Below are positions 45,287-54,127 of a DNA stretch of 64,000 nucleotides, piece by piece; the first letter of the stretch is position 1; each line of letters opens with the position of its first letter. A program made the position numbers and the translations under genes. The DNA is taken from positions 310,001 to 374,000 of the forward strand of contig JADJWM010000018.1 of the NCBI GenBank assembly GCA_016716365.1. Direction: 5' to 3'. This DNA comes from Chloracidobacterium sp. (GTDB lineage: Bacteria; Acidobacteriota; Blastocatellia; Pyrinomonadales; Pyrinomonadaceae). The notes beneath the pieces are model-generated. The model did not search any database. It saw nothing but the letters and a program-made list of their open reading frames with translations, and was not told where the DNA came from.

Positions 45287-45486
45287 AATGAAACGCTAAG
45301 TTTACACCAATTGAGCGAGGGCTCGCACGCTAGCAAACGACGAAGAACCGGCCAAATTTCGAGCACGTCTCTCTTCAAGTGCTCGGGCGACCGGTTTGAG
45401 GGTGAGGACTTATCTTTAGCCTCCCGACATACCGGCATCTGAGTGTCGACGGTCAAAGCCGCGGAGGGAGAGGGGCGAACGGGGCC

Positions 45487-45542
45487 CGCCCGACGGTGTC
45501 GGGCGAAGGCGGATCCGGGTCTCATCCGCGTCTGCGGACGCG
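45487..45542. repeat. Pair of perfect hairpins downstream of the 242-residue secreted protein gene
   Basis: CGCCCGAC-GGT-GTCGGGCG (45487-45505) and CGCGTC-TGCG-GACGCG (45527-45542) are perfect hairpins just past the gene ending at 45557 on the minus strand. Without T tracts they are not standard terminators; they may act in mRNA stability or termination by another route. Nothing else is seen in 45287-45556. Confidence 0.5.
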
Positions 45543-45556
45543 TTCATGGAAAAGGC

Positions 45557-46285
45557 CTAGTGGTCGTTAGCGCTCGGCGTCACATTCAAGTTATATGTGA
45601 TGTCCCAAAAGAATCCCGGAAACTGATTATTTTCACCGTAAACTCTGATCCTGTGCTGTCCCGGTCTCATCGGCTTTAGGATCACGCTGTATCCATCCAG
45701 GATCCCGTTCTCGATCTCGAATCCACCCGGAGGGAAGCCGAATAGTTCGAATATGTTGCCGTCCGGAACATTGAGACTGAAGGGACCGCCCGTGAAGCGA
45801 TGTCGGGTAAAGTCGGTGGGCTGGTTATTTATCCAGAGCTGTGTGTTCACAACATTGTCGCCATAGGCCCGAGCACAAGCACGTGACTCGGTGGTCGTCG
45901 TTGTCCCGTCCGTTACCGGAGAACAGAACGTTCCCAGGATGGGTATGTAAACGCTCACGTCGGACGGTACCGTACAGTTTCTAACCGCTGTACCTCCCGG
46001 GATGATGAACATTGAACTTAAATAGAACAATTTGCCGGATTGATCTTCGCGGCAGAACTGGCCTGTCGTATCGAAAACGGGGTTTCGATCGGCTCTTACG
46101 CGGAGCGTCCATTCCCAAAAGCTGATAAGCCAATCGACCTGGCCCCGTCCGTGCACTTGGGCGCTCGGTGGATACATCGCCGGTTGGACCGGGGCTCGGT
46201 TCTCGGACGCGGATGCTTTCTTTTGGCTAAGACCGGTGACCGCGAGCGTCAATAGAACGAGGAACAGGAACATCTTTCTTCTCAT
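45557..46285 (-). CDS. Secreted protein of unknown function
   Basis: 242 residues from the ATG at 46285, which has AAGGAGG eight bases upstream; the open frame extends much further but without protein character. Signal peptide (MRRKMFLFLVLLTLAVTGLSQ). The mature part has the pattern W...FWEWTLRV...NPVFDTTGQFC, SGKLFYLSSMF...RNCTVPSDVSVYIPILGTFCSP, an arrangement shared by a widespread family of exported proteins whose function I do not know. Four cysteines may form disulfides. Divergent from the winged-helix/TPR regulator. Confidence 0.75.
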   Translation of the reverse strand: MRRKMFLFLVLLTLAVTGLSQKKASASENRAPVQPAMYPPSAQVHGRGQVDWLISFWEWTLRVRADRNPVFDTTGQFCREDQSGKLFYLSSMFIIPGGTAVRNCTVPSDVSVYIPILGTFCSPVTDGTTTTTESRACARAYGDNVVNTQLWINNQPTDFTRHRFTGGPFSLNVPDGNIFELFGFPPGGFEIENGILDGYSVILKPMRPGQHRIRVYGENNQFPGFFWDITYNLNVTPSANDH

Positions 46286-46507
46286 TTTGGGTGCCTCCTT
46301 TGGTTGATTGAAGTTGGAAAATCCTTGCCCGCCTAATCGGATTAGGGCTATAATTTGGACCGGAAATCGCACATTGGATCGCCTCGAACCAAGGCTCGAT
46401 CGCCGCTCACCTCTTTGCTCTGCGAAGAGTAGCGGGTTTCGGGGCCGGAAATCCTTACGAAAACGTGAAAGATTTCTGAAAGATCGGCGTTTTCCAGGTT
46501 TCGCCGA

Positions 46508-48391
46508 ATGGAAGCCGAATCGAACAAAACCTACGCTTTCGGCAGTTTCCTGCTCGACCCCAAGCAGCATGTGCTTTTGCAGGACGGTAAGGCAGTGCAC
46601 ATCACGCCGAAGGTTTTCGATACGCTAGCCCTCCTTGTTGCCAATAAAGGCGTCGTAGTTGACAAAGACACCTTCCTCTCCGAGCTTTGGCCTGAAGTGG
46701 TCGTCGAAGAATCGAACCTTACGAAAAATATTTCCGAACTCAGGAAGATAATGAGGCTGGACGGGCTCCCCACGGATTGTATCGAGACGATCCCGAAAAG
46801 AGGTTATAGATTCAACGCCGAGGTTAGCACGTTCGACGGACCGATCTCGCCGGTTGAAACAAGCCCTCTCGAGCAGACGGGCGAGGAAAAACGACGGTCC
46901 TTTCTATCTGTGAAGTTCGGCTCGGCGATCCTTGTCTCGGCGGCCCTAATTGGAGCCGCGGTTTGGTACGGGGTTGGCCCGTATCAAAACGCCGGGATAA
47001 GTTCGGTCGCGGTGCTGCCGTTCGTTCACGACGGGAGCTCCCAGGAGATCGAGCTTGTGAGCAGCGGCATTCAGGAATCGCTCATCAGCCGCCTTTCTCA
47101 GGTGCCCGACCTTTTGGTCAAGCCGAGAAGTTCGGTCGCCAAGTATAAGGGATCACAACTCGAACCAGCCAACATCGGCACAGAGCTCAATGTTGGAGCT
47201 ATCGTTGAAGGCCGTCTGGTCCAGGAAGGGGACCTGATCACCGGCACATTCGACCTCGTCGACACATCGAACGCGACGGTGATCTGGAGCTCGAAGTTTC
47301 AGCGACGAATTTCGGATGCCTCCCTCTTGGACCGCGAGATCGCCGAGGAACTGTTGGCAAGGCTCAGGCCCGGCCTTGATGAGGCCCGAAAAACGTCGAT
47401 CGCGAGGTCGTATACGCCGAGCAGCGAGGCCCGCATCGCCTATCTGAAGGGCCGGTTTCTCGGCAGCCGGCGTTCCTTAGAGGAACTGAGTAAGGCCGAG
47501 ACATTCTTCAAACAGGCGATCGGCATCGACCCAAACTACGCTCAAGCGTGGAGCGGACTTGCCGACCTTTATTGGTGGCAAACCCAGTCGAGCGAGGCGC
47601 TTAGGGACAAAGAACGGTTCAGATGGATGCGAGGGCAGGCGGTTCTGGCGGTGGATCGAGCGATTAGCCTTGAGCCGGACCTTGCCGAAGTGCGAACTTC
47701 GCGTGCCTTGATCAGGTTGAACAACTGGGATTTTTCGGGAGCCGAGGAGGACTTTCGCCGCGCGATCGAATTAAGTCCGAGCTACACCTTCGCCCGCGGG
47801 CGTTATGCGTTTCTGCTGACGCACCTTGGGCGATTTGAAGAGGCTTTCGAACAGCTCGATAAAGTCAACGAGATCGCCCCGCTCGGACTTCAGGGTGGCG
47901 GTTTCGGATACGTCCTAAGGCTCTCGGGCCGGTACGAGGAGGCTCTGGATATCTGCGACAAAGCGCTCGAACTGTATCCGGAAGACCATACAACCTGGCA
48001 CACAAGGGCGACGATCCTTACGGAATTGGGGCAGTTTAAGGAGGCGCTCGAGGCTGGCAAGAAGGCGTTGGAATTGGACAAAGAAGGATATAACCCGGTC
48101 TACGATACGCAGATAGCCATTATCCTCGAAAAAATGGGCGATCGTGTCGGGTCGGATAAGGTCCTCGCGAAGCTTATGGATGAGGTTCCATCCGGGGCCG
48201 CGTCGCCTTTTCGCATTGCGATCATTTTTGCCGCTCGCGGCGATAACGACAAGGCTTTCGAATGGCTGGAAAAGGCTTATAACGATCGGGAGCTTCTAAT
48301 GACGGGTTTACGCACGGGTCCCCAATTTCGGTCACTGCACGGTGATCCGAGATGGCCGGAATTGTTAAAACGGGTCGGCTTTCCCGATTGA
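46508..48391 (+). CDS. Membrane-anchored winged-helix regulator with TPR domain (ToxR/CadC-like)
   Basis: 627 residues. N-terminal OmpR/PhoB-type winged helix (about residues 8-102: FLLDPKQHVLLQDGKAVHITPKVFDTLALLV...PKRGYRF), one transmembrane helix (about 140-157), a TolB/FlgO-like domain (SVAVLPFVHDGSSQEIELVSSGIQESLISRLSQV, about 162-295) and a TPR array (about 330-600). It likely senses envelope conditions and regulates genes directly. The divergent secreted-protein gene is a candidate target, by proximity only. Confidence 0.9.
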   Translation: MEAESNKTYAFGSFLLDPKQHVLLQDGKAVHITPKVFDTLALLVANKGVVVDKDTFLSELWPEVVVEESNLTKNISELRKIMRLDGLPTDCIETIPKRGYRFNAEVSTFDGPISPVETSPLEQTGEEKRRSFLSVKFGSAILVSAALIGAAVWYGVGPYQNAGISSVAVLPFVHDGSSQEIELVSSGIQESLISRLSQVPDLLVKPRSSVAKYKGSQLEPANIGTELNVGAIVEGRLVQEGDLITGTFDLVDTSNATVIWSSKFQRRISDASLLDREIAEELLARLRPGLDEARKTSIARSYTPSSEARIAYLKGRFLGSRRSLEELSKAETFFKQAIGIDPNYAQAWSGLADLYWWQTQSSEALRDKERFRWMRGQAVLAVDRAISLEPDLAEVRTSRALIRLNNWDFSGAEEDFRRAIELSPSYTFARGRYAFLLTHLGRFEEAFEQLDKVNEIAPLGLQGGGFGYVLRLSGRYEEALDICDKALELYPEDHTTWHTRATILTELGQFKEALEAGKKALELDKEGYNPVYDTQIAIILEKMGDRVGSDKVLAKLMDEVPSGAASPFRIAIIFAARGDNDKAFEWLEKAYNDRELLMTGLRTGPQFRSLHGDPRWPELLKRVGFPD

Positions 48392-48446
48392 GGGAACGAA
48401 CCGAGTACCTCGCAGTCCAATTGTAAGAGCGCATCTATACATCGGC

Positions 48447-50024
48447 TCAGGCCGATCCTATCTTCGCTCTCAATTCGCGTTTTAGCAGTTTTCCGGTAGG
48501 GCCCTTGGGAATGTCGTCCACAAAGTACAGGGTCTTCGGGCATTTGTAATCGGCCAGGTGCTGTTTGCAGAAGTCGATAAGGTCTCCCGCGGTGACCTGA
48601 TACTCATCGTGCAAATTTCCTCCAGGTCGCGTTTCTGCCCTTGTGTATCCTTCCTTAAGCACGACAAACGCGGCGACCTCTTCGCCGTATAGCTCGTCAG
48701 GGACACCGATCACGGCCGCGTGGGCGACCGCCGGGTGCGTGTAGAGCACGTCGTCGATCTCACGAGGATAGATGTTCTCGCCGCCGCGGATGATCATGTC
48801 CGATTTTCGGTCGGCGATGTAGAAAAAGCCGTCGGCGTCGCGATAGCCAATATCGCCGGTGTGGAACCAGCCCTTTGCGAACGCTTTTTCTGTTGCTTTG
48901 GGGTTATTAAAGTAGCCTTTGAAAATATTTTCGCCGCGAAGGACTATCTCTCCCAATTCGCCATCCGGAACTTCCACATCGTTCTCGTCGAAGACCTTCA
49001 TCTCGTTGCCTATCGGCAGTCCGCACGAACCGGGCCGCCGGTTCTGGTTCGGAGGGTTAAAGGTAGAACGGCAGGTGGATTCGGATAGCCCGTAGCCCTC
49101 GATGACCAGCACGCCGAACGCTTCTTCGAATTTCTTCAGCACCTCCGCCGGGACCGGAGCCGAGCCGCACATGGCGAATCTTAGTGGCGAGGGACGAGTG
49201 ACGAGTGACGAGTGCGTGACCCGTTCGTCCTCCTGTTGACGGCTCAATAGCATAGACAACATTGTTGCCACCGAGCCGAACGAGGTGATCTTGTATTTTT
49301 CGATGATGTCCCAAAACCGCGAGGCCGAGAATTTCGGGCTCACGACCGTCGATCCGCCGGCGTAAAGCGCGGTCATCGTCGTCACCGAGACCGCGTTCAT
49401 GTGGAAAAGCGGCATCACGGTAAGCAGTCGGTCGTCGGGCCCGAAGCCCATCCATTCGGCGATCTGGCGGGCGTTCGCGATAAGGTTACCGTGGGTGAGA
49501 AGGCAGCCTTTCGGCTTTCCGGTCGTTCCGGATGTGTAGATGATGATCGCCTCGTTATCCGGCGTCAGCGGGACAGCATCGGGATGTGCCGAAGACTCTT
49601 TCGTCGCTTCTGTGACATCGTCAAAAAATATGAAGCCGGGCGACCCCAATTTTTCTTTGAGGCGAGCCGGGATGCTTGCCTTCCAGTCCGATCCAACCAG
49701 GAGCAATTTCGACTTCGAATTACCGATGACCCATTCGATCTCTTCACTCTTGAGCAGCGAATTCACCGGGCCGGCGATCGCACCGATCGAAAAACAGGCG
49801 AAGTAGGCGATCACGTATTCAGGCGAGTTTTTGAGCAGAAGGCTGACGACATGACCTTTTGCGATCCCTATCGAGGCGAGGAATCCGGCAGTCCGCTTCA
49901 CAGCCGCGTCGAACTCTCCATAGGTCCACTCGCGGCCGTCCGATTCAGAAAATAGAAACTTCTTCAACGGGTCCCTTTGGACCCGATCTTCCAATAACTC
50001 ACGGACATTTCTGAAAGAATTCAT
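48447..50024 (-). CDS. AMP-dependent acyl-CoA synthetase/ligase
   Basis: 525 residues from the ATG at 50024; the frame is open 28 codons further. Adenylate-forming motifs: IIYTSGTTGKPKGCLLTHGN (P-loop), YGLSEST, GWFHTGDIGYRD and the C-terminal PKGPTGKLLKREL lysine. Activates a carboxylic acid to its CoA ester, substrate unknown. Unusual: a short heptamer-repeat insertion near THSSLVTRPSP before FAMCGSAP, and a Gly/Glu-rich insertion (TRAETRPGGNLHDEY) near the C-terminus, both absent from typical family members as far as I know. Confidence 0.9.
   Translation of the reverse strand: MNSFRNVRELLEDRVQRDPLKKFLFSESDGREWTYGEFDAAVKRTAGFLASIGIAKGHVVSLLLKNSPEYVIAYFACFSIGAIAGPVNSLLKSEEIEWVIGNSKSKLLLVGSDWKASIPARLKEKLGSPGFIFFDDVTEATKESSAHPDAVPLTPDNEAIIIYTSGTTGKPKGCLLTHGNLIANARQIAEWMGFGPDDRLLTVMPLFHMNAVSVTTMTALYAGGSTVVSPKFSASRFWDIIEKYKITSFGSVATMLSMLLSRQQEDERVTHSSLVTRPSPLRFAMCGSAPVPAEVLKKFEEAFGVLVIEGYGLSESTCRSTFNPPNQNRRPGSCGLPIGNEMKVFDENDVEVPDGELGEIVLRGENIFKGYFNNPKATEKAFAKGWFHTGDIGYRDADGFFYIADRKSDMIIRGGENIYPREIDDVLYTHPAVAHAAVIGVPDELYGEEVAAFVVLKEGYTRAETRPGGNLHDEYQVTAGDLIDFCKQHLADYKCPKTLYFVDDIPKGPTGKLLKRELRAKIGSA
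49193..49213. repeat. Three tandem copies of a 7-base unit (GACGAGT) inside the acyl-CoA ligase gene
   Basis: GACGAGT is repeated three times without error, followed by GCGTGAC and preceded by a degenerate GGCGAGG. 21 bases equal seven codons, so the frame is kept, but loss or gain of one unit would shift it. It codes the atypical HSSLVTR segment of the ligase. Confidence 0.7.
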
Positions 50025-50140
50025 TTCAGCTTCGGAAAAGGGACTGCGATGGCGGCAGATCGCCCGGGAACAGGTTCTTCCCGTGTTCTGGTGTAGAATT
50101 GTATCCAAGATTCTGTTAAATGAATATTCGAGGAAATTCA

Positions 50141-50671
50141 GTGAAGAATTTGAACGCTCTGCTTCTATTGATCGTGATCGCGGCCCTCAGTTCGGGCTGC
50201 CCGACGACCCCGATCGCGAACGGCCCATCAGCAACCCCGCAAAATTCAAAGATCGATGAGCCGAAACCGGTAGAAACCGAAAAAGGGCCGTCAAGTTCGA
50301 ACGGCGCCCCAGGTTCACTGGCCACCCCGACCGATGCTTACCGGACGGCCTACGAAATGCGTAAGAACAAGGATATCGAGGGTCTGAAGAAAGTGCTGTC
50401 AGCCGAAATACTCGAGTTCTTCACTGAAATGGGCAAGGTGAGCGACAGGTCGCTCGACGAAATGCTGATGGACCTGGCAAACAAACCCCAAGCAGACAAG
50501 CCCGAATCGAGGAACGAAAAGATCGACGGCGACCACGCTACCGTCGAGTTCAAGAACGAAAAGGGTGAATGGAGCGAGATGGATTTCGTGAAAGAGAACG
50601 GTGGATGGAAGCTCACGCTCCCAAAGGCCGATCCCTCCGGCCCGATCCCTGAGGGAAACAGCAAGAATTAG
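50141..50671 (+). CDS. Lipoprotein with NTF2-like C-terminal domain candidate
   Basis: 176 residues from a GTG at 50141 with AGGAA five bases upstream; the ATG at 50120 has no binding site and adds a polar leader. Lipobox LSSGC. A Ser/Pro/Thr/Glu-rich spacer follows, then a domain with AYRTAYEMRKNKDIEGLKKVLSAEI and a C-terminal HATVEFKNEKGEWSEMDFVKENGGWKL that fits the DUF4878/NTF2-like pattern. Function unknown. Confidence 0.75.
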   Translation: MKNLNALLLLIVIAALSSGCPTTPIANGPSATPQNSKIDEPKPVETEKGPSSSNGAPGSLATPTDAYRTAYEMRKNKDIEGLKKVLSAEILEFFTEMGKVSDRSLDEMLMDLANKPQADKPESRNEKIDGDHATVEFKNEKGEWSEMDFVKENGGWKLTLPKADPSGPIPEGNSKN

Positions 50672-50687
50672 AGGATATCGATCGAAA

Positions 50688-52166
50688 ATGGCAAGTTATC
50701 GAAGTTATATCGACGGTGAATGGATCAGATCGGCATCTGGAGTGACCGTTCCCAACATCAATCCCGCGAACGTTAATGACATCATCGGCAACGCAGAATT
50801 GTGCACACGTGAAGAGGCTCGTTCGGCTGTCGAGGCGGCCTATCGGGCGTTCAAAGGTTGGCGCGAAACGCCGGCGCCGGCCCGCGGCAAGATCATTTCG
50901 ACGGCGGCGCGGCTGATGGAACAGCACAAGGAGGAGCTTGCATCGATCCTGACACGCGAAGAAGGTAAGACGATAGCCGAATCGCGCGGCGAGGTCCAGC
51001 GGGCGATAAACATCGTCGAATTCTGCGCGGGCGAGACGCGGCGGCTCAACGGCGAGACGATCCAGTCGGAACTTCCGGCAAATTTTGCATACACGATCAA
51101 GGAACCACACGGCGTCGTCGCGTGTATAACGCCGTGGAATTTCCCGGTCGCGATCCCCGCGTGGAAGCTGGCCCCGGCTCTCGCCGCCGGTAATACGGTC
51201 GTGATGAAGGCCGCGGAGGCGACACCCGCGACCGCTGTTCGGATCTTTGAACTTTTTATCGAAGCGGGGATCCCGCCCGGCGTCATCAACCTGCTTCTCG
51301 GAAAGGGAAGCGAGGTCGGCCAAGAGATCGCGGATCATCCGGCGGTGCGGGCTATCTCGTTTACGGGCTCGACCGAAGTGGGGCTGCAGATCTATCAGCA
51401 GGGGGCGAAACGGGGAATTCCGGTCCAATGCGAAATGGGCGGCAAGAACCCGGTCGTCATCCTCGAGGACTGCGATATGGAACTGGCCGTGGAATCGACG
51501 GCCCAGGGTGCCTTCGGGTCGACCGGACAGCGGTGCACCGCGACCTCGCGGGCCGTCGTTATCGACTCGATCGCCGATGAATTCGTCGAGCGGATCATCG
51601 AACGGGCAAAGAAGTTCAAACTCGGCGACGGCAGCAAACCATCAACCGACATCGGCCCTTCGGTTGATGAAAAGCAGTTCAACACGGTCCTGAAGTACAT
51701 CGATATCGGGCGTGAAGACGGGGCCGAATTGCTTACCGGAGGCCGCCGTGCGACCGGCGAAGGCCTGGAAAACGGCTATTTCATCGAACCGACCGTTTTC
51801 GACAAGGTAACGCCGGATATGAGGATAGCTCGTGAAGAGATATTCGGGCCGGTGCTTTCGGTGCTGCGGGTCAAGGATTTTGAGCAGGCGATGGTTACGG
51901 CGAACGATTCCGATTACGGCCTTTCGTCGTCGGTGTTCACCAATGACGCGAACGCGATGTTTCACTTCATCAACGAGATCGAGAGCGGAATGACGCACGT
52001 CAATTCGCCGACGACCGGCGGCGAAGCCCACATTCCGTTCGGCGGCATCAAGGCGACGGGCGTCGGCCCCCGCGAACAGGGCTCGACCTCGCTCGATTTC
52101 TATACCGAGCTAAAGGTCGTTTACGTCGATTTCACGGGCCGGAAGAGGCAAGGAAACCTTTATTGA
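50688..52166 (+). CDS. NAD(P)-dependent aldehyde dehydrogenase
   Basis: 492 residues from the ATG at 50688, 16 bases after the lipoprotein stop. Family blocks: CITPWNFPVAIPAWKLAPALAAGNTVV, the FTGSTEVG cofactor loop, EMGGKNPVVI (catalytic Glu) and FGSTGQRCTATSR (catalytic Cys). The general layout is closest to ketoglutarate/succinate-semialdehyde type dehydrogenases, but the substrate cannot be fixed from sequence alone. Confidence 0.93.
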   Translation: MASYRSYIDGEWIRSASGVTVPNINPANVNDIIGNAELCTREEARSAVEAAYRAFKGWRETPAPARGKIISTAARLMEQHKEELASILTREEGKTIAESRGEVQRAINIVEFCAGETRRLNGETIQSELPANFAYTIKEPHGVVACITPWNFPVAIPAWKLAPALAAGNTVVMKAAEATPATAVRIFELFIEAGIPPGVINLLLGKGSEVGQEIADHPAVRAISFTGSTEVGLQIYQQGAKRGIPVQCEMGGKNPVVILEDCDMELAVESTAQGAFGSTGQRCTATSRAVVIDSIADEFVERIIERAKKFKLGDGSKPSTDIGPSVDEKQFNTVLKYIDIGREDGAELLTGGRRATGEGLENGYFIEPTVFDKVTPDMRIAREEIFGPVLSVLRVKDFEQAMVTANDSDYGLSSSVFTNDANAMFHFINEIESGMTHVNSPTTGGEAHIPFGGIKATGVGPREQGSTSLDFYTELKVVYVDFTGRKRQGNLY

Positions 52167-52436
52167 GCTGAATTGTCCATGATGTCTTCCATTGATCGAT
52201 CATTGAATAGGTCGGTCGGCCCGAAGGGTTTACGCCCGGATTTGAATTACACTATTCCGCGGATTTTCTAAGTTCACCGGCTGAGAGGGAGCAGAAACAC
52301 GGATTCGAGGCTCATCCCGTTTGAGGGAAGGAACTGCTTCACGAAAATGGCGGATTCGAATTGGTCGGTTCATTCCTTGAAAGGGAAGATGCTGAGAGCT
52401 TGGCCCGGCAACTGAATTCCTTAGGACGGCTTGCAA

Positions 52437-54023
52437 ATGATAAGACGATCTACCTTTTTGACCATCCTTGCGATCTCGCTGGCCGCAATTGTTAACGCCC
52501 AGCATGGCGATCACAAAGCTCCCGCCACATCCGCCGCATCGAAGCCGATCGAACTGGTAACGACCGACGCGATCACACATCGAAAGGTCGCAACAACGAA
52601 TAAGCAGGCACAGGCATATTTTGATCAGGGCCTGACGCTGTACTACGCGTTCAACGATGGTGATGCGGTCAGGTCGTTTCGACGTGCGGCTGAGCTTGAT
52701 CCTCAGCTCGCGATGGCTCATTGGGGCGTTGCCCTGGCCGCATATCCGCGCGGCACCGGAGGCGGAAATTCGAGTGACGAGAAGCGATTGAATGAGGCCC
52801 GCGACGCTATAAAGATAGCGATGGCTCTGCCTGCACCTGTCAACGATCGTGTTTACATCGAAGCCCTTTCGAAGCTGCTGCCGGACCCGCCGGAATACAG
52901 CAGGAGCAGGGCGCAGAGTGCATATCGAGAGGCGATGAAGCCGATCTACGCTGCGTCACCCAAAGATGCGGATGCGGCCGCGTTGTATGCACTCGCGATC
53001 TTCTACGCAGCCGGGTACGATAACTGGTCGAAAGACGGGAAGCCGAGCCCGATCTGGCAGGAAATGATCGACGTGCTCGAAGCGGGGCTCAAACTTCATC
53101 CGAAGCACCTGGGGTTGACGCACATCTACATCCACGCCGTTGAGGAGTCGTTTCAGCCCGAGCGTGCGTTGACGGCGGCCGACGCTCTTCGCGGGTTGAA
53201 GATTTTTACGCCGTCGTTCGGCCATCTGGTCCACATGCCGGCTCATATTTATGTGCGTACGGGGAACTTTCAAAAGTCGGTCGATTCTAACGAGCAGACG
53301 GCGAAAATGCCCACTGATACGCTGTCGGAGGAGTTCCGGCTCTGGCATTACAATCACGTTTTGAACTTCCTTCTCTTTTCGTATGCAATGCAGGGAAACT
53401 CAGCGATGGTGTCGAACACGCTCGATCGCAAGTTCGGTTACTACACGCCGCGATACTCCGATCAGCGGCCGCGATACTGGGTCCGGTTTAAGAAGTGGGA
53501 TGACATTCTAAAGGCTCCTGAACCTCCCGCCGACAGCCGCCCGGCGACGTTGACGGCATGGACATGGGCTCGAGCGATGGCCCACGCCGCAAAGGGTGAT
53601 GTCGCCAAAGCCGAATCCTTGTGGGCAAAGGAAACCGTGGATTCATCGGCACTCCGGACGATAGACGATGCGCGGGCCCGAGCGGCGATCGCTCGGCATC
53701 GCGGCGACAAAAAGGGTGAGATCGAGGCATTGACCAAAGCGGTCGCCGCCGAAGACACTCTCTCTTACTCAGAGCCTCCGCTTTCGATCTCGCCGGTGCG
53801 CGAAAACCTTGGTGGAGCGTTGCTCCGTGACGGCCAGAACGCCGAGGCCGAGAAGGTCTTTCGTGAAGATCTTCGCCGCAATCCGGGCAGCGGCCGTTCG
53901 CTGTTCGGTCTGATGACCGCTCTCGAAGCACAGGGAAAGAAGGACGAGGCGTCGGACGTGCGCAAGGAATTCCGTGAGGCATGGAAATATGCCGATATAA
54001 CGCTGACCGTGAACGAGCTTTGA
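52437..54023 (+). CDS. Exported TPR-repeat protein
   Basis: 528 residues from the ATG at 52437 (a TTG two codons earlier is possible). Signal peptide ending NAQ. The N-terminal repeat YFDQGLTLYYAFNDGDAVRSFRRAAELDPQLAMAHWGVALA and later HIYIHAVEESFQPERAL...FGHLVHMPAHIYVRTGNF belong to a common exported TPR family in soil bacteria whose function I do not know. His residues in HLVHMPAHIYVR could bind metal. Upstream 52167-52436 shows only a TTGATCGATCA palindromic stretch and no gene. Confidence 0.8.
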   Translation: MIRRSTFLTILAISLAAIVNAQHGDHKAPATSAASKPIELVTTDAITHRKVATTNKQAQAYFDQGLTLYYAFNDGDAVRSFRRAAELDPQLAMAHWGVALAAYPRGTGGGNSSDEKRLNEARDAIKIAMALPAPVNDRVYIEALSKLLPDPPEYSRSRAQSAYREAMKPIYAASPKDADAAALYALAIFYAAGYDNWSKDGKPSPIWQEMIDVLEAGLKLHPKHLGLTHIYIHAVEESFQPERALTAADALRGLKIFTPSFGHLVHMPAHIYVRTGNFQKSVDSNEQTAKMPTDTLSEEFRLWHYNHVLNFLLFSYAMQGNSAMVSNTLDRKFGYYTPRYSDQRPRYWVRFKKWDDILKAPEPPADSRPATLTAWTWARAMAHAAKGDVAKAESLWAKETVDSSALRTIDDARARAAIARHRGDKKGEIEALTKAVAAEDTLSYSEPPLSISPVRENLGGALLRDGQNAEAEKVFREDLRRNPGSGRSLFGLMTALEAQGKKDEASDVRKEFREAWKYADITLTVNEL

Positions 54024-54127
54024 GCGGCGCGCTTGCTCGCTGCAGCCGTTAAAGTATTATCCGACCTCGAGATAGGGTAAAGTACCTTGCTGCTTTTTCG
54101 TGTTCGCTTTGCACGAGTCCTAACGAT

